64,000 bases of DNA from Leifsonia xyli (GCA_001647635.1 CP014761.1:186001-250000), one strand, 5' to 3'; positions 8,640 through 17,073 are shown, counted from the first letter of the stretch. Translations and numbers: made by a program. Notes: generated from the sequence alone by a model not told the origin.

Positions 8640-9355
8640 AGAGCGAGGTTGAGAGGGCGCAGCTTCGACTCGATCGTCTGCGCGACGACCTTCTGTCCGG
8701 CCGCGTTCGGGTGGATGCCGTCCGGCTGGAGCAGGTTCTGGTGGCCGACGAGCGGGAAGCCGATGTCGAGCCATGTGCCGTTCACATCCCGGACGGCGTC
8801 GCCGACGATCCCGTCGACCGTGGTCATCGTCGCGGGCGGCTGATCCGAGCCCCAGATGCCGGTGACGCCGATGATGGTCGCCTCGGGGAACTTCTCCCGC
8901 AGTTCGCGGAGCATGGAGTCGGCGTTGGCCGTCACCTGGGCCGGGTCCTGCTCGCGGTCGTTGCGGGTCGCGGCGAGCATGATGACCTCCGGGTGGAGGT
9001 GCAGAGCCTGGTCGACCTGCTGGCGGTACGTCGTGCCGTTCCAGCCGGCCTTCACGAAGCCGGAGCCGGAGACGGCCAGGTCGGTGAGCCGCCAGCCGTG
9101 TTCGGCGGCGATGAGCGCGGGCCACGCCTGGCTCGGGGCGACGCCCTTGCCGAAGGCGATGGAGTCGCCGATCGCGACGGCGTCGACGGGCGCGGCAGCG
9201 TCCGCGTGGCCCGCTCCGGCGACGGGCGCGGCGACGGCCGACGACCGTGGATCCGCGGCGAGAGGGCGTGCGGTGGGGGCGGCGGCGCAACCCGCCAGAG
9301 CGAGCAGAACGGCGGTGAGGGCCGCTGGTGCCAGGAGGGCGATTCGGGTGCGCAC
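8636..9355 (-). CDS. SGNH/GDSL-hydrolase lipoprotein (copy 1 of 3)
   Basis: This 239-residue protein has a lipoprotein signal ending in LAGC (Cys23). An SGNH-hydrolase domain follows, with the nucleophile motif GDS at 63-65, AATRND as the block III Asn and DGIHPNAAG carrying the catalytic Asp and His near the C-terminus. The family includes secreted esterases, lipases and carbohydrate deacetylases, and the substrate cannot be told from sequence. The GTG start follows a TAGCCT box (9363-9368) by 7 nt. It is the last of three tandem paralogues sharing the pattern GDSI, AWP, GxxL and GF. Confidence 0.85.
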   Translation of the reverse strand: MRTRIALLAPAALTAVLLALAGCAAAPTARPLAADPRSSAVAAPVAGAGHADAAAPVDAVAIGDSIAFGKGVAPSQAWPALIAAEHGWRLTDLAVSGSGFVKAGWNGTTYRQQVDQALHLHPEVIMLAATRNDREQDPAQVTANADSMLRELREKFPEATIIGVTGIWGSDQPPATMTTVDGIVGDAVRDVNGTWLDIGFPLVGHQNLLQPDGIHPNAAGQKVVAQTIESKLRPLNLAL

Positions 9356-9362
9356 GGGTGCG

Positions 9363-9368
9363 AGGCTA
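9363..9368 (-). promoter_or_regulatory. -10 box for SGNH copy 1
   Basis: Read on the minus strand, TAGCCT is followed by 7 nt and then the GTG at 9355, the same architecture seen at its two paralogues. Confidence 0.4.
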
Positions 9369-9436
9369 AACGCAGCAACCTGCGAAAAAGCCGTGTGTGA
9401 CTTCCGGGCGTGTCGACGCGGTGCTAGTCGCTACGT

Positions 9437-10147
9437 TCAGCGGAAGACGAACTGCGAGGCGATGTGATCCGCGATGGTGTCGGCCAGCATCCTCTGACCC
9501 GCCACGGTGGGATGCACGTGGTCGGACAGCACCAGCTCCGGATGCCCGGTGAACGGCTGGCCCAGCTCGACCCAGGAGCCGCCGACGTCGAGCACCGCCT
9601 CCTTCACGGTCTTGTCGATGACCGCGATCTGGGCCGGCGGCTGATCGGACCCCCAGAGCGGTCCGACGCCGATGATCCGGGCATGGGGGAGCGCCGTCCG
9701 GAGACGCTGGAGGGCCGCGGTGGCCGCCGCCTTCAGCCCCTCCGTCGATGCGAAGACGTCGTTGCGCGTCCCGCCGATGAGCACGACGTCCGGCCGCAAC
9801 CGGATGACGGCGCTGACCTGGTCGTCGAAGGTGTGGGTGTTGAGCCCCTTGACGGTGAAGCCGGCGGCGCTCTCGGCGAAGTCGCTGAGCGTCCAACCGA
9901 AGCGGTCGGCGACGAGCAGCGGCCAGGCGTCCTCCGCCGGCACACCGTTGCCGATCGCGATCGAGTCGCCGATCGCCGCCGCCGTCACAGGCGCGGCCGT
10001 CGGCGTGCTCGTGGGGCTCGGGGAGGAGAGAAGGGTGGGAGCGGGGGCGGCCTGCCCCGCCGCGGTGCAGCCGGCGAGGGCTGTGGCGACGATGGTCGCG
10101 GCGACGAGGGTGGCGAGGCGGGCCCCGAGGGAACGTCGGTTCGTCAC
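9437..10147 (-). CDS. SGNH/GDSL-hydrolase lipoprotein (copy 2 of 3)
   Basis: The second paralogue has 236 residues with a basic N-terminus and lipobox LAGC (Cys27). A Ser/Pro/Thr-rich tether of about 25 residues leads to the hydrolase domain, with GDS at 60-62, GGTRND and DHVHPTVAG for the catalytic Asp/His. It is predicted to be anchored on the outer face of the membrane. The GTG start lies 6 nt after TAGCGT (10154-10159), so it may be transcribed separately from its neighbours. Substrate unknown. Confidence 0.85.
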   Translation of the reverse strand: MTNRRSLGARLATLVAATIVATALAGCTAAGQAAPAPTLLSSPSPTSTPTAAPVTAAAIGDSIAIGNGVPAEDAWPLLVADRFGWTLSDFAESAAGFTVKGLNTHTFDDQVSAVIRLRPDVVLIGGTRNDVFASTEGLKAAATAALQRLRTALPHARIIGVGPLWGSDQPPAQIAVIDKTVKEAVLDVGGSWVELGQPFTGHPELVLSDHVHPTVAGQRMLADTIADHIASQFVFR

Positions 10148-10153
10148 GCCGCT

Positions 10154-10159
10154 ACGCTA
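10154..10159 (-). promoter_or_regulatory. -10 box for SGNH copy 2
   Basis: Read on the minus strand, TAGCGT is followed by 6 nt and then the GTG at 10147. Confidence 0.4.
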
Positions 10160-10181
10160 CCCGAGGCGTCTGGGAGCCGCT

Positions 10182-10859
10182 TCACGCGCCGAGCTTCGAC
10201 TCGACGACGGCGGCGATCGCCTGCTGGCCTGGCAGCGTGGGATGCTCGCCGTCGTCCTGCACCAGACCCGCGAGACCCCGGTACGGCTGGCCGAGGTCGA
10301 GCCAGTCGCCCCCGACGCCCTCGACGGCCTGCTGCAGCGCCGAGTCCAGCGGAGCGAGGTCGTCGTCGGAGGCGGCGCCCGAGAGCGCGTTGAAGCCGAC
10401 GATGCGCGCGCCCGGAAGGTCGCTGTGCACGCGGTCGACCGCGTTCTGCATGGCGGTGGAGACCTCGGCGAGATCCTGACCGAGGTCGTTGTCCGAGGCG
10501 CCGATGAGCACCAGTTGCGCCTTGGCCGCGATGGCCGTGTCCACCTGGGCCGAGAAGTCGTGTCCGTCCGAACCCTGAGCGACGAAGCCCGCCCCCGGAA
10601 CGCTCAGATTGTCGAGCCGCCACCCGCGCGACTGCGCGACGAGAGCGGGCCACGCCTCCGACGGCTCCAAGCCCAGTCCCGACTCGATCGAGTCGCCGAC
10701 GATCGCGACGCGCTCTGCCGCGGCGGTCGGCGTCGAGGCCGCGCCGACCGCGTCGGCGGCGCCCCCGTTCGTCACCGCGCACCCCGACAGCGCCGCCAGG
10801 GCCAGCAGCGCGGCGCTGATGGCCGTGGCTGCCGCGGCGAGGGGGCGTCGAGCGAGCAT
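10182..10859 (-). CDS. SGNH/GDSL-hydrolase lipoprotein (copy 3 of 3)
   Basis: The third paralogue is taken from ATG 10859 (225 residues) because TACGGT at 10866-10871 precedes it by 6 nt. A GTG at 10865 would add two residues. The lipobox is LSGC (Cys27). The nucleophile motif GDS is at 55-57, GASDND gives block III and DGEHPTLPG gives the catalytic Asp/His. All three copies keep the full catalytic set, so none looks decayed. Confidence 0.85.
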   Translation of the reverse strand: MLARRPLAAAATAISAALLALAALSGCAVTNGGAADAVGAASTPTAAAERVAIVGDSIESGLGLEPSEAWPALVAQSRGWRLDNLSVPGAGFVAQGSDGHDFSAQVDTAIAAKAQLVLIGASDNDLGQDLAEVSTAMQNAVDRVHSDLPGARIVGFNALSGAASDDDLAPLDSALQQAVEGVGGDWLDLGQPYRGLAGLVQDDGEHPTLPGQQAIAAVVESKLGA

Positions 10860-10865
10860 GCACAC

Positions 10866-10871
10866 ACCGTA
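10866..10871 (-). promoter_or_regulatory. -10 box for SGNH copy 3
   Basis: Read on the minus strand, TACGGT is followed by 6 nt and then the ATG at 10859, which decides the start in favour of ATG over the upstream GTG. Confidence 0.4.
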
Positions 10872-10893
10872 CGCGCGGATCCTATGGATGCGC

Positions 10894-12030
10894 TCAGCGC
10901 GCCAGCCCGCTCCGCAGCTCGTGCGTGAGCGAGCTCACCACGGCCTGCAGGCTGCCGCCGTTCTGCTCGGCCACCGCGAGCTGGCGCTGGTAGCTCGCGC
11001 CCGTGTCCAGGACGGTGAGCACGGTTCCGAGCTCTTCCACGCAGCCGAGGCGCTCGGCCTCCGGCTGCAGGTCCTCGACCAGCTCCCGGAGCAAGTCCGA
11101 GACCAGCCGCTCGCTGCCGTCCGGCGCGAGGATGATCTCCGCATCCAGCCCGTACCGGGCGGCCCGCCACTTGTTCTCCCGCACGAACCACGGCTGCAGG
11201 GTGACCGGCTCCACGCCCTCGTCCAGCTGCCCCGACATCCGGTCGGTGAGGCAGTGGATGAGGGCCGCGACGGCGCCGACCTCGTCCGGGGTCGAGAGGC
11301 CGTCGCAGGCGCGCATCTCGACCGTTCCCCACTTCGGCGACGGGCGGATGTCCCAGCGCACCTCGGAGTGGTCCTCGACGACTCCGGTGGTCACCAGGTC
11401 CTGCACGTACTCCTCGTAGTTCGCCCAGGTGCCGAACTGCCACGGCAGACCGGCGGTCGGCAGCTGCTGGAACATCAGCGCGCGGTTGGAGGCGTACCCC
11501 GTGCGTGCGCCCGCCCAGAACGGGCTCGACGCGCTGAGCGCCTGAAGGTGCGGGTAGTACGTGAGCAACCCGTTGACGATGGGGAGCGCCTTGTCGACCG
11601 AGTCGATCCCGACGTGCACGTGCACGCCCCAGATCATCATCTGGCGACCCCACCACTGCGTACGGTCGAGCAGGCGGTCGTAGCGCTCGTTCGGCGTCAC
11701 CTTCTGGTCGAACCACTGGGCGAAGGGATGCGTCCCCGCGCACATCAGCTCCACGCCCAGCGGGTCGGTCACCTCCCGGACGAGCCCGATCAGCTCCTGC
11801 AGATCGGTGATCGCGGCGGGGACCGTCCTGTGCACCCGGCTGACCAGCTCGACGGTGTTGAGCAGCAGCTCGTGCGTGATCTGCGGATGCTCGCGGCCGT
11901 CCGGCGTCCCCAGCTCCCGGAGCACCTCGTCGGCGATGTGGACGAGGTCGCCGGTGGACCCGTCCACCAGCGCCAGCTCCCACTCGATGCCGACGGTGGA
12001 GCGCTCGGACTCCGAGAATTCGATCTGCAT
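10894..12030 (-). CDS. ybdK: YbdK-type carboxylate-amine ligase (GCS2 family)
   Basis: The product belongs to the glutamate-cysteine ligase type 2 family. The N-terminus GIEWELALVD carries the family's acidic metal ligands. A GVHVHVGID segment and RWDIRPSPKWGTVEMRACD follow. YbdK proteins show weak gamma-glutamylcysteine ligase activity in vitro, and the true substrate is unclear. The reading frame extends to a TTG at 12069, but similarity to the family starts at MQIEFSESE, so ATG 12030 is chosen (378 residues). It is divergent from rpsP. Confidence 0.85.
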   Translation of the reverse strand: MQIEFSESERSTVGIEWELALVDGSTGDLVHIADEVLRELGTPDGREHPQITHELLLNTVELVSRVHRTVPAAITDLQELIGLVREVTDPLGVELMCAGTHPFAQWFDQKVTPNERYDRLLDRTQWWGRQMMIWGVHVHVGIDSVDKALPIVNGLLTYYPHLQALSASSPFWAGARTGYASNRALMFQQLPTAGLPWQFGTWANYEEYVQDLVTTGVVEDHSEVRWDIRPSPKWGTVEMRACDGLSTPDEVGAVAALIHCLTDRMSGQLDEGVEPVTLQPWFVRENKWRAARYGLDAEIILAPDGSERLVSDLLRELVEDLQPEAERLGCVEELGTVLTVLDTGASYQRQLAVAEQNGGSLQAVVSSLTHELRSGLAR

Positions 12031-12052
12031 GCGGTCGTCCCGTCCATCCGAT

Positions 12053-12082
12053 TGTTCAAAGGGGCGCAATGTCTGACAGAAT
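12053..12082 (+). promoter_or_regulatory. Candidate rpsP promoter
   Basis: TTGTTC at 12053-12058, an 18-nt spacer and CAGAAT at 12077-12082 form a sigma70-like promoter. It would give an rpsP leader of about 120 nt. A reverse-strand TATTCT at 12078-12083 overlaps the -10 box and could serve the divergent ybdK gene. Confidence 0.35.
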
Positions 12083-12211
12083 AGCTAGTTGAGTTCGACG
12101 TGCCCGACCCTCTATCCGGCCCGTGGGACGAACATTAGACCTCCTGCCGAGTGTGCCCCCACGCCCACGGCAGTCAGTTCGACACAACTCATCCACTCAT
12201 ACAGGAGAATC

Positions 12212-12688
12212 GTGGCTGTCAAAATCCGTCTGAAGCGCCTGGGCAAGATCCGCGCTCCGTACTACCGCATCGTCGTCGCCGACTCGCGCACCAAGCGCGA
12301 CGGTCGCGTCATCGAGGAGATCGGTCTGTACCACCCGACCGAGGAGCCCTCGCGCATCGAGGTCGACTCCGACCGCGCGCAGTACTGGCTGAGCGTCGGC
12401 GCCCAGCCGACCGAGCAGGTCACCGCGCTGCTGAAGCTCACCGGCGACTGGGGCAAGTTCAAGGGCGACAAGAACGCCGTCTCGACCGTGAAGACCGCTG
12501 ACGAGAAGGTCGCGTTCGTCGCCGACGAGAAGAAGAAGCCGGTCCTGAAGCCGAAGGCCGAGAAGCCGTCCGCCGCCGAGGCCGAGGCCGTCGTCGAGGC
12601 CGAGGTCGAGCGCGAGGAGGCCGACGAGGCCAACGTCGTCGCCGAGGCCGAGGCCATCGCGGACGACGCGTCCGACGAGAAGGCCTGA
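12212..12688 (+). CDS. rpsP: 30S ribosomal protein S16
   Basis: The conserved S16 core ([13 protein letters not shown] at the start, [20 protein letters not shown]) occupies about the first 90 residues of 158. The remainder is an Ala/Glu/Val-rich acidic tail, an extension frequent in actinobacteria. The GTG at 12212 has AGGAG at 12203-12207. The open frame runs further upstream, but the family N-terminus fixes this start. It leads the rpsP-khpA-rimM group of 30S subunit genes. Confidence 0.96.
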   Translation: MAVKIRLKRLGKIRAPYYRIVVADSRTKRDGRVIEEIGLYHPTEEPSRIEVDSDRAQYWLSVGAQPTEQVTALLKLTGDWGKFKGDKNAVSTVKTADEKVAFVADEKKKPVLKPKAEKPSAAEAEAVVEAEVEREEADEANVVAEAEAIADDASDEKA

Positions 12689-12692
12689 CGTC

Positions 12693-12923
12693 TTGCTCGC
12701 ACCCGCGCTCACGCACCTGGTCAAGGGGATCGTCGATCACCCTGACGACGTCCACGTCGTGGCCAAGAGCTCCCCGCGTGGCGAGGTCCTCGAGATTCGC
12801 GTGAATCCCGAGGACCTCGGCCGGGTGATCGGCCGCTCCGGCCGCACGGCGAAGGCTCTCCGCACCCTCGTGAACGCGTTGGCCGACGGCCGGCGCGTCC
12901 GTGTCGACGTCGTCGACGACTGA
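12693..12923 (+). CDS. khpA: KH-domain RNA-binding protein KhpA
   Basis: This 76-residue single-KH protein has the signature GRVIGRSGRTAKALR. KhpA proteins bind RNA, usually with KhpB/EloR, and affect cell elongation and small-RNA biology in Gram-positive bacteria. The start is a TTG 4 nt after the rpsP stop. The position between rpsP and rimM is conserved in actinobacteria and Firmicutes. Confidence 0.9.
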   Translation: MLAPALTHLVKGIVDHPDDVHVVAKSSPRGEVLEIRVNPEDLGRVIGRSGRTAKALRTLVNALADGRRVRVDVVDD

Positions 12924-12924
12924 G

Positions 12925-13569
12925 GTGGCGGACCACAAACTGCCTCGCAAGGAGGTCGCTCCCCGGCCCGGTCAGACCGAGCTGCGCGTGGGGCGTCTCA
13001 CGAAGGCGCACGGCCTCAAGGGCGCGCTGAAGCTCGAGCTGTACACGGACGAGCCCGAGAAGCGGTTCGTGCCCGGAGCGGTGTTCACCCTGCAGGTGCC
13101 CACCGCATCCAAGTGGCACGGCAAGACGCTCGAGCTGTCCGAGCTGCGCTGGTACAACGGCCACCCGGTCGGGTTCTTCGTGGGCGTCGACGACCGCACG
13201 GAGGCCGAGACGCTCGTCAAGGCGATCCTGTGGGTCAGCCAGGACGAGAAGCAGCTGCCCGACGAGGAGGACGCCTGGTACGACCATCAGCTGGTCGGCC
13301 TTGACGCGCTCCGCGACGGAGTGAAGGTCGGCCGCGTGGCGCGCGTCGACCACCTGCCGGCGCAGGACCTGCTGGCCGTCACCACGGCGGACGGCGAGGT
13401 GCTGGTGCCGTTCGTCAAGGCGATCGTGCCGGAGGTCGATCTGACCGCCGGCACCGTGACGCTCACGCCGCCGGCCGGGCTCTTCGAAGAGATCCCCGAC
13501 GACGAACCGGAACCGGAATCGGCGCCGGAGACCGCGCCGGACGACGCTCCGAGCGAGGACGAGGACTGA
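12925..13569 (+). CDS. rimM: Ribosome maturation factor RimM
   Basis: RimM binds S19 and helps 30S head maturation. The RimM N domain begins at RVGRLTKAHGLKGALKLELYTDEP, and a PRC-barrel half holds WYDHQLVGLDA and DLLAVTTADGEVLVPFV. The C-terminus ends in an acidic Pro/Glu-rich tail. GTG 12925, one nt after the khpA stop, is preferred; a GTG at 12901 would overlap khpA by 23 nt and add eight unconserved residues. Length is 214 residues. rimM is normally followed by trmD, but here a GntR/MFS pair intervenes. Confidence 0.94.
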   Translation: MADHKLPRKEVAPRPGQTELRVGRLTKAHGLKGALKLELYTDEPEKRFVPGAVFTLQVPTASKWHGKTLELSELRWYNGHPVGFFVGVDDRTEAETLVKAILWVSQDEKQLPDEEDAWYDHQLVGLDALRDGVKVGRVARVDHLPAQDLLAVTTADGEVLVPFVKAIVPEVDLTAGTVTLTPPAGLFEEIPDDEPEPESAPETAPDDAPSEDED

Positions 13570-13570
13570 G

Positions 13571-13598
13571 AAGAGGGCGACCCACGGGTCGCCCTCTT
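13571..13598. terminator. Bidirectional terminator between rimM and gntR
   Basis: AAGAGGGCGACC at 13571-13582 pairs perfectly with GGTCGCCCTCTT at 13587-13598 around a CACG loop. It sits exactly between two convergent stop codons, with AA on the left arm and TTTCT on the right, so it can serve both strands. Confidence 0.8.
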
Positions 13599-13604
13599 TC
13601 TCGC

Positions 13605-14252
13605 TCAGCCGACGATCGCGAGTCCGCGTCCGCGGAGGGCGCGGGCGTCCGCATCCAGAGCCGACAGCAGCCGTTCGTGGGTCCCGACGATGTGGGCGTG
13701 GATGCGCTCCGCCGCCGCGTCCGACTGCCGCTCGGCGATGAGCCGGACGATCTCGCGATGCTCCTGCCACGCCTCCTCGCTCCGCGCCGCGAGCCACCGC
13801 GAGCGGGCGAGCCGCGTCATGGCCGAGTCCACGGCGTCGGCGAAGAAGTGGTTGCCCGACAGTGCGGCGAGCCGGACGTGGAAGTGCGTCCCGGCCCGGA
13901 CGGCCTCGTCCGCCGGAGCGGTCGTGTCGAATTCGTCGAGGTGGGCGGCGAGCGACGCGATGTCCGCGTCGGAGGCCCGGGCGCAGCTGAGCCGTGCGGC
14001 CGCGGTCTCCACCGCGTCCCGCAGCTCGCTGAGACGCGCGATCTCGCCGAGGTCGATGGGGGAGACCTGCCAGGCGCGGCCGTCGCGTGCCACCAGCCCC
14101 TCCGCCTCCAGTCGCATGAGAGCGGCGCGCAGCGGTGTACGGGACGCGCCGAGTTCGGCTTCGAGACCGCGCTCGGTGAGGCGCGATCCGGGCACGCGAT
14201 CGAGGTCGAGGATCTGCGAGCGCAGGCGGTCGTACACGGTGGGCTCGGCCAT
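13605..14252 (-). CDS. GntR-family (FCD/FadR-type) transcriptional regulator
   Basis: This 215-residue protein has an N-terminal winged HTH at about 5-65 (LTERGLEAELGASRTPLRAAL) and an all-helical FCD effector domain. The FCD domain has the usual Asp/His metal or ligand residues (ELRDAVE, HFHVRLA, HREIVRLI, HIVGTHERLL). A strong AGGAGG precedes the ATG. It is transcribed divergently from an MFS permease, and three GGTATACC palindromes lie between them, so it most likely represses the permease, and possibly itself, in response to an organic acid or similar ligand. Confidence 0.9.
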   Translation of the reverse strand: MAEPTVYDRLRSQILDLDRVPGSRLTERGLEAELGASRTPLRAALMRLEAEGLVARDGRAWQVSPIDLGEIARLSELRDAVETAAARLSCARASDADIASLAAHLDEFDTTAPADEAVRAGTHFHVRLAALSGNHFFADAVDSAMTRLARSRWLAARSEEAWQEHREIVRLIAERQSDAAAERIHAHIVGTHERLLSALDADARALRGRGLAIVG

Positions 14253-14263
14253 GGTCCTCCTTT

Positions 14264-14271
14264 GGTATACC
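14264..14271. promoter_or_regulatory. GntR operator palindrome, copy 1
   Basis: GGTATACC, an 8-bp perfect palindrome just upstream of the gntR ribosome binding site. It is the first of three copies with centres exactly 13 bp apart. Confidence 0.65.
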
Positions 14272-14276
14272 GACGC

Positions 14277-14284
14277 GGTATACC
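14277..14284. promoter_or_regulatory. GntR operator palindrome, copy 2
   Basis: GGTATACC, the middle copy of the three-site array in the divergent gntR-MFS intergenic region. Confidence 0.65.
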
Positions 14285-14286
14285 GC

Positions 14287-14292
14287 TATGGT
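14287..14292 (+). promoter_or_regulatory. -10 box for the MFS permease
   Basis: TATGGT is followed by 6 nt and then the ATG at 14299. The box overlaps operator copy 3, so a bound regulator would block RNA polymerase. Confidence 0.4.
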
Positions 14293-14297
14293 ATACC
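14290..14297. promoter_or_regulatory. GntR operator palindrome, copy 3
   Basis: GGTATACC, ending one base before the permease ATG and overlapping its putative -10 box. This placement suits direct repression. Confidence 0.65.
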
Positions 14298-14298
14298 C

Positions 14299-15510
14299 AT
14301 GAACCGCCGGATCGAACGCCGTCCCCGCCCGTGGCTGATGCTCGCGTTCGGCGTGCTCGCCCAGGCGAGCTCGACCGTGTTCGTGTCGACGCCGGCGTTC
14401 CTCATCCCGCTGCTGCTCACCGAGCGCGGGCTGAGCCTGGCGCAGGCCGGCCTGTTGGCCTCCGCGCCCACGCTCGGCCTCGTGCTGACCCTGATCGCGT
14501 GGGGCGCGCTGAGCGACCGGATCGGTGAGCGCTGGGTCATCGCCTCGGGGCTGGCGGTCACCGCCCTGGCCGCGATCGCCGCGATGTTCGTCGACTCCTA
14601 CCTCGCGCTCGGCGCGCTCTTCCTGGTGGGCGGGATGGCGTCCGCCAGCCCCAACGCGGCCAGTGGTCGCGTGGTGATCGGCTGGTTCCCGAAGGAGCGG
14701 CGCGGGCTCGCCATGGGCATCCGGCAGATGTGCCAGCCGCTCGGCGTCGCCATCGCGGCGGTGAGCGTCCCGCTGCTGGCGTCGTCGGGCGGGATCGCGG
14801 CCGCGCTCGTCGTGCCCGCGGTGCTGTGCGGCGTGTCCGCGGTCCTGTGCGCGATCGGGATCGTCGACCCGCCACGGCCGCCGCGTCGAGCCGCGGACGG
14901 CGAGGAGGCGCACCCGCAGGCCGTGTGGCGGCCGTACCGCGAGACGTCGCTGCTGTGGCGCATCCACGGTGTGTCGATGCTGCTGGTCGTGCCCCAGTTC
15001 ACGGTCTCGACCTTCGGGCTGGTGTGGCTGGTGTCGCAGCTCCACTTCTCGTCGCTCGCGGCCGGCATCGTCATCGGCGTCAGCCAGTTCGCCGGGGCGA
15101 TCGGGCGCATCGGGATCGGCGTGCTCAGCGACCGCGTGGGCAGCCATCTGCGACCGCTGCGGTGGGTGTCGCTCTGCGCCGTCGCGGTGATGCTGCTGAT
15201 GGCGGCGGCGTCGGCCCTCGGCTCGGTCGCCGCGGCGGTCATCCTCATCGTCGCAGCCATCGTGACGGTGGCCGACAACGGGCTGGCCTACACATCCGTC
15301 GCCGAGATCGCCGGGCCGTTCTGGTCGGGACGGGCGCTCGGGGCGCAGAACACCGGTCAGTTCCTGGCGGCGTCCGTCGTCGGCCCCGCCGTCGGCGCCC
15401 TCATCGGCTGGGTCGGGTACCCGCTCGCCTTCGCTCTGGTGGCCGTCTGCCCGGCCGTCGCGACCCTGCTCGTCCCGCGGGATCGGGAGCTCGCGGTCGT
15501 GCCCGCCTAG
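14299..15510 (+). CDS. MFS transporter
   Basis: This 403-residue permease has about 12 hydrophobic segments. The loop 2-3 motif is [11 protein letters not shown], and the equivalent in the second half is [29 protein letters not shown] after helix 4 is typical of organic-anion or CynX/NimT-like MFS families. The substrate is unknown. Although the frame stays open far upstream, ATG 14299 is the only sensible start next to the promoter/operator array. Together with gntR it forms a regulated uptake or efflux unit placed between rimM and trmD. Confidence 0.88.
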   Translation: MNRRIERRPRPWLMLAFGVLAQASSTVFVSTPAFLIPLLLTERGLSLAQAGLLASAPTLGLVLTLIAWGALSDRIGERWVIASGLAVTALAAIAAMFVDSYLALGALFLVGGMASASPNAASGRVVIGWFPKERRGLAMGIRQMCQPLGVAIAAVSVPLLASSGGIAAALVVPAVLCGVSAVLCAIGIVDPPRPPRRAADGEEAHPQAVWRPYRETSLLWRIHGVSMLLVVPQFTVSTFGLVWLVSQLHFSSLAAGIVIGVSQFAGAIGRIGIGVLSDRVGSHLRPLRWVSLCAVAVMLLMAAASALGSVAAAVILIVAAIVTVADNGLAYTSVAEIAGPFWSGRALGAQNTGQFLAASVVGPAVGALIGWVGYPLAFALVAVCPAVATLLVPRDRELAVVPA

Positions 15511-15513
15511 ACT
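15508..15513 (+). promoter_or_regulatory. -10 box for trmD, overlapping the MFS stop codon
   Basis: TAGACT begins with the TAG stop of the permease and ends 8 nt before the trmD ATG. It gives trmD its own promoter, consistent with its separation from rimM. Confidence 0.4.
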
Positions 15514-15521
15514 CTCATTCC

Positions 15522-16205
15522 ATGCGCATCGACATCGTCACGATCTTCCCGACCTTCTTCGATGTGCTCGACATCTCCCTGCTCGGCAAGGCCCGGCAGT
15601 CCGGGCTGATCGAGCTGGGCGTGCACGACCTGCGCGACTTCACGCACGACCGGCACCGCACCGTCGACGACACGCCCTACGGCGGTGGAGCCGGGATGGT
15701 CATGAAGCCTGAGCCGTGGGGCGATGCGCTCGACGGCATCCTGGACGGCGCGTCCGACCCGGTGGTGATCTTCCCGTCGCCCGCGGGCGAGGTGTTCACC
15801 CAGGCGACCGCGCGCGAACTGGCGCAGGAGCAGCACCTCGTCTTCGGCTGCGGCCGCTACGAGGGGATCGACCAGCGTGTGTTCGACGAGACGGCGTCCC
15901 GGGCGCGCGTGCGGCTGATGAGCATCGGCGACTACGTCCTCAATGGCGGAGAAGTGGCCACGATGGCGATGATCGAGGCCGTCGGCCGCCTCATCCCGGG
16001 CGTCGTCGGCAACCCCGAGAGCCTGGTGCAGGAGTCCCACGAGGACGGGCTGCTCGAGTACCCGAGCTACACCAAGCCCGCGGTCTGGCGCGGTCGCGAG
16101 GTCCCGCCGGTGCTGCTCTCGGGCAACCACGGCGCCGTCGACGCCTGGCGCCACGAGCAGCAGCTCGCTCGCACCCGCGCCGTCCGTCCCGACCTGCTGC
16201 CCTGA
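15522..16205 (+). CDS. trmD: tRNA (guanine(37)-N1)-methyltransferase
   Basis: TrmD transfers a methyl group from SAM to G37 next to the anticodon and prevents +1 frameshifting. The 227-residue product shows [13 protein letters not shown] at the start, [27 protein letters not shown], and the trefoil-knot SAM site [12 protein letters not shown]. The C-terminal domain includes [11 protein letters not shown]. The length is normal. Start and promoter are defined by ATG 15522 after TAGACT. Confidence 0.96.
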   Translation: MRIDIVTIFPTFFDVLDISLLGKARQSGLIELGVHDLRDFTHDRHRTVDDTPYGGGAGMVMKPEPWGDALDGILDGASDPVVIFPSPAGEVFTQATARELAQEQHLVFGCGRYEGIDQRVFDETASRARVRLMSIGDYVLNGGEVATMAMIEAVGRLIPGVVGNPESLVQESHEDGLLEYPSYTKPAVWRGREVPPVLLSGNHGAVDAWRHEQQLARTRAVRPDLLP

Positions 16206-16217
16206 CCCGGCCGCTCG

Positions 16218-16982
16218 TTACGGGGCGGTCAGGACGAGCGGGCCGTCGTCGGTGATCGCGACCGTGTGCTCGGAGTGGGCGCCGCGGGAGCCGTCCGCGC
16301 TGCGCAGCGTCCAGCCGTCGCGGTCGGTGTAGATCTCGTCGGTCGTCTCGAGGAACCACGGCTCGATCGCGATCACGAGGCCCGGGCGCAGCGGGTAGCC
16401 GCGGCCGGCGCGCCCGTCGTTCGAGATATGCGGATCGCCGTGCATCGTGCGCCCGACGCCGTGGCCGCCGAACTGCGTGTTGATCGAGTAGCCCTCGGCG
16501 TGCGCGACCGCGGCGATCGCGGCCGAGATGTCGCCGATCCGCCCGCCCGGCTGCGCCGCCTGGATGCCCGCGGCCAGCGCCCGCCGGGTCGTGTCGATCA
16601 GGCGCAGGTCCTCGTCGCGCGGAGTCCCGACCACCAGGCTCACCGCCGAGTCGGCGACCCAGCCGTCGACGGAGGCGGCGAAGTCGAGGGTGAGGAGGTC
16701 GCCGTCCTGCAGCCGGTAGTCGTGCGGGAGGCCGTGCAGCACGGCGTCGTTGACGGAGGTGCAGATCACCTTGCCGAACGGGCTCGCGCCGAACGACGGG
16801 TGGTAGTCGATGTAGCACGACTCCGCGCCGCGGCGGCGGATGAGGTCGTGTGCGAGCGCATCCAGCTCCAGCAGGTTCACGCCCACCCGGGCGGCGGCCG
16901 CGGTCTCGGCGAGCACCTCGGCCACGAACCGGCCGGCCGGGCGCATCTGCTCGATCTCGGCGGGGGTCCTCAGCTCGATCAC
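16218..16982 (-). CDS. map: Type I methionine aminopeptidase
   Basis: This enzyme removes the initiator Met from nascent proteins. The 254-residue sequence has the five metal ligands of the pita-bread fold: two Asp in TLDFAASVDGWVADSAVS, His in GGHGVGR, Glu in AIEPWF and Glu in HSEHTVAI. The substrate His is in YIDYHPSFG. The frame is open upstream to 17048, but GTG 16982 has AGGAG just before it and starts the family-like VIELRTPAEIEQM. It points against trmD and rplS, an unusual insertion into this ribosomal locus. Confidence 0.94.
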   Translation of the reverse strand: MIELRTPAEIEQMRPAGRFVAEVLAETAAAARVGVNLLELDALAHDLIRRRGAESCYIDYHPSFGASPFGKVICTSVNDAVLHGLPHDYRLQDGDLLTLDFAASVDGWVADSAVSLVVGTPRDEDLRLIDTTRRALAAGIQAAQPGGRIGDISAAIAAVAHAEGYSINTQFGGHGVGRTMHGDPHISNDGRAGRGYPLRPGLVIAIEPWFLETTDEIYTDRDGWTLRSADGSRGAHSEHTVAITDDGPLVLTAP

Positions 16983-17061
16983 ACGGTCTCCTCTCGACGT
17001 ACGGCTCCAGTCTCGCAGGTGCGTGCGGCAAACCCGCAGCCGCAGCACAGCCGCGGCTCGC

Positions 17062-17067
17062 TACGCT
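17062..17067 (+). promoter_or_regulatory. -10 box for the small membrane-protein gene
   Basis: TACGCT is followed by 6 nt and then the GTG at 17074, matching the leaderless pattern. Confidence 0.35.
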
Positions 17068-17073
17068 GGAAGC

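Noticed and set aside
12089..12211. N-terminal extension of S16 to 12089
   Set aside because: The extra 41 codons are in frame but unrelated to S16, and a good ribosome binding site precedes GTG 12212.
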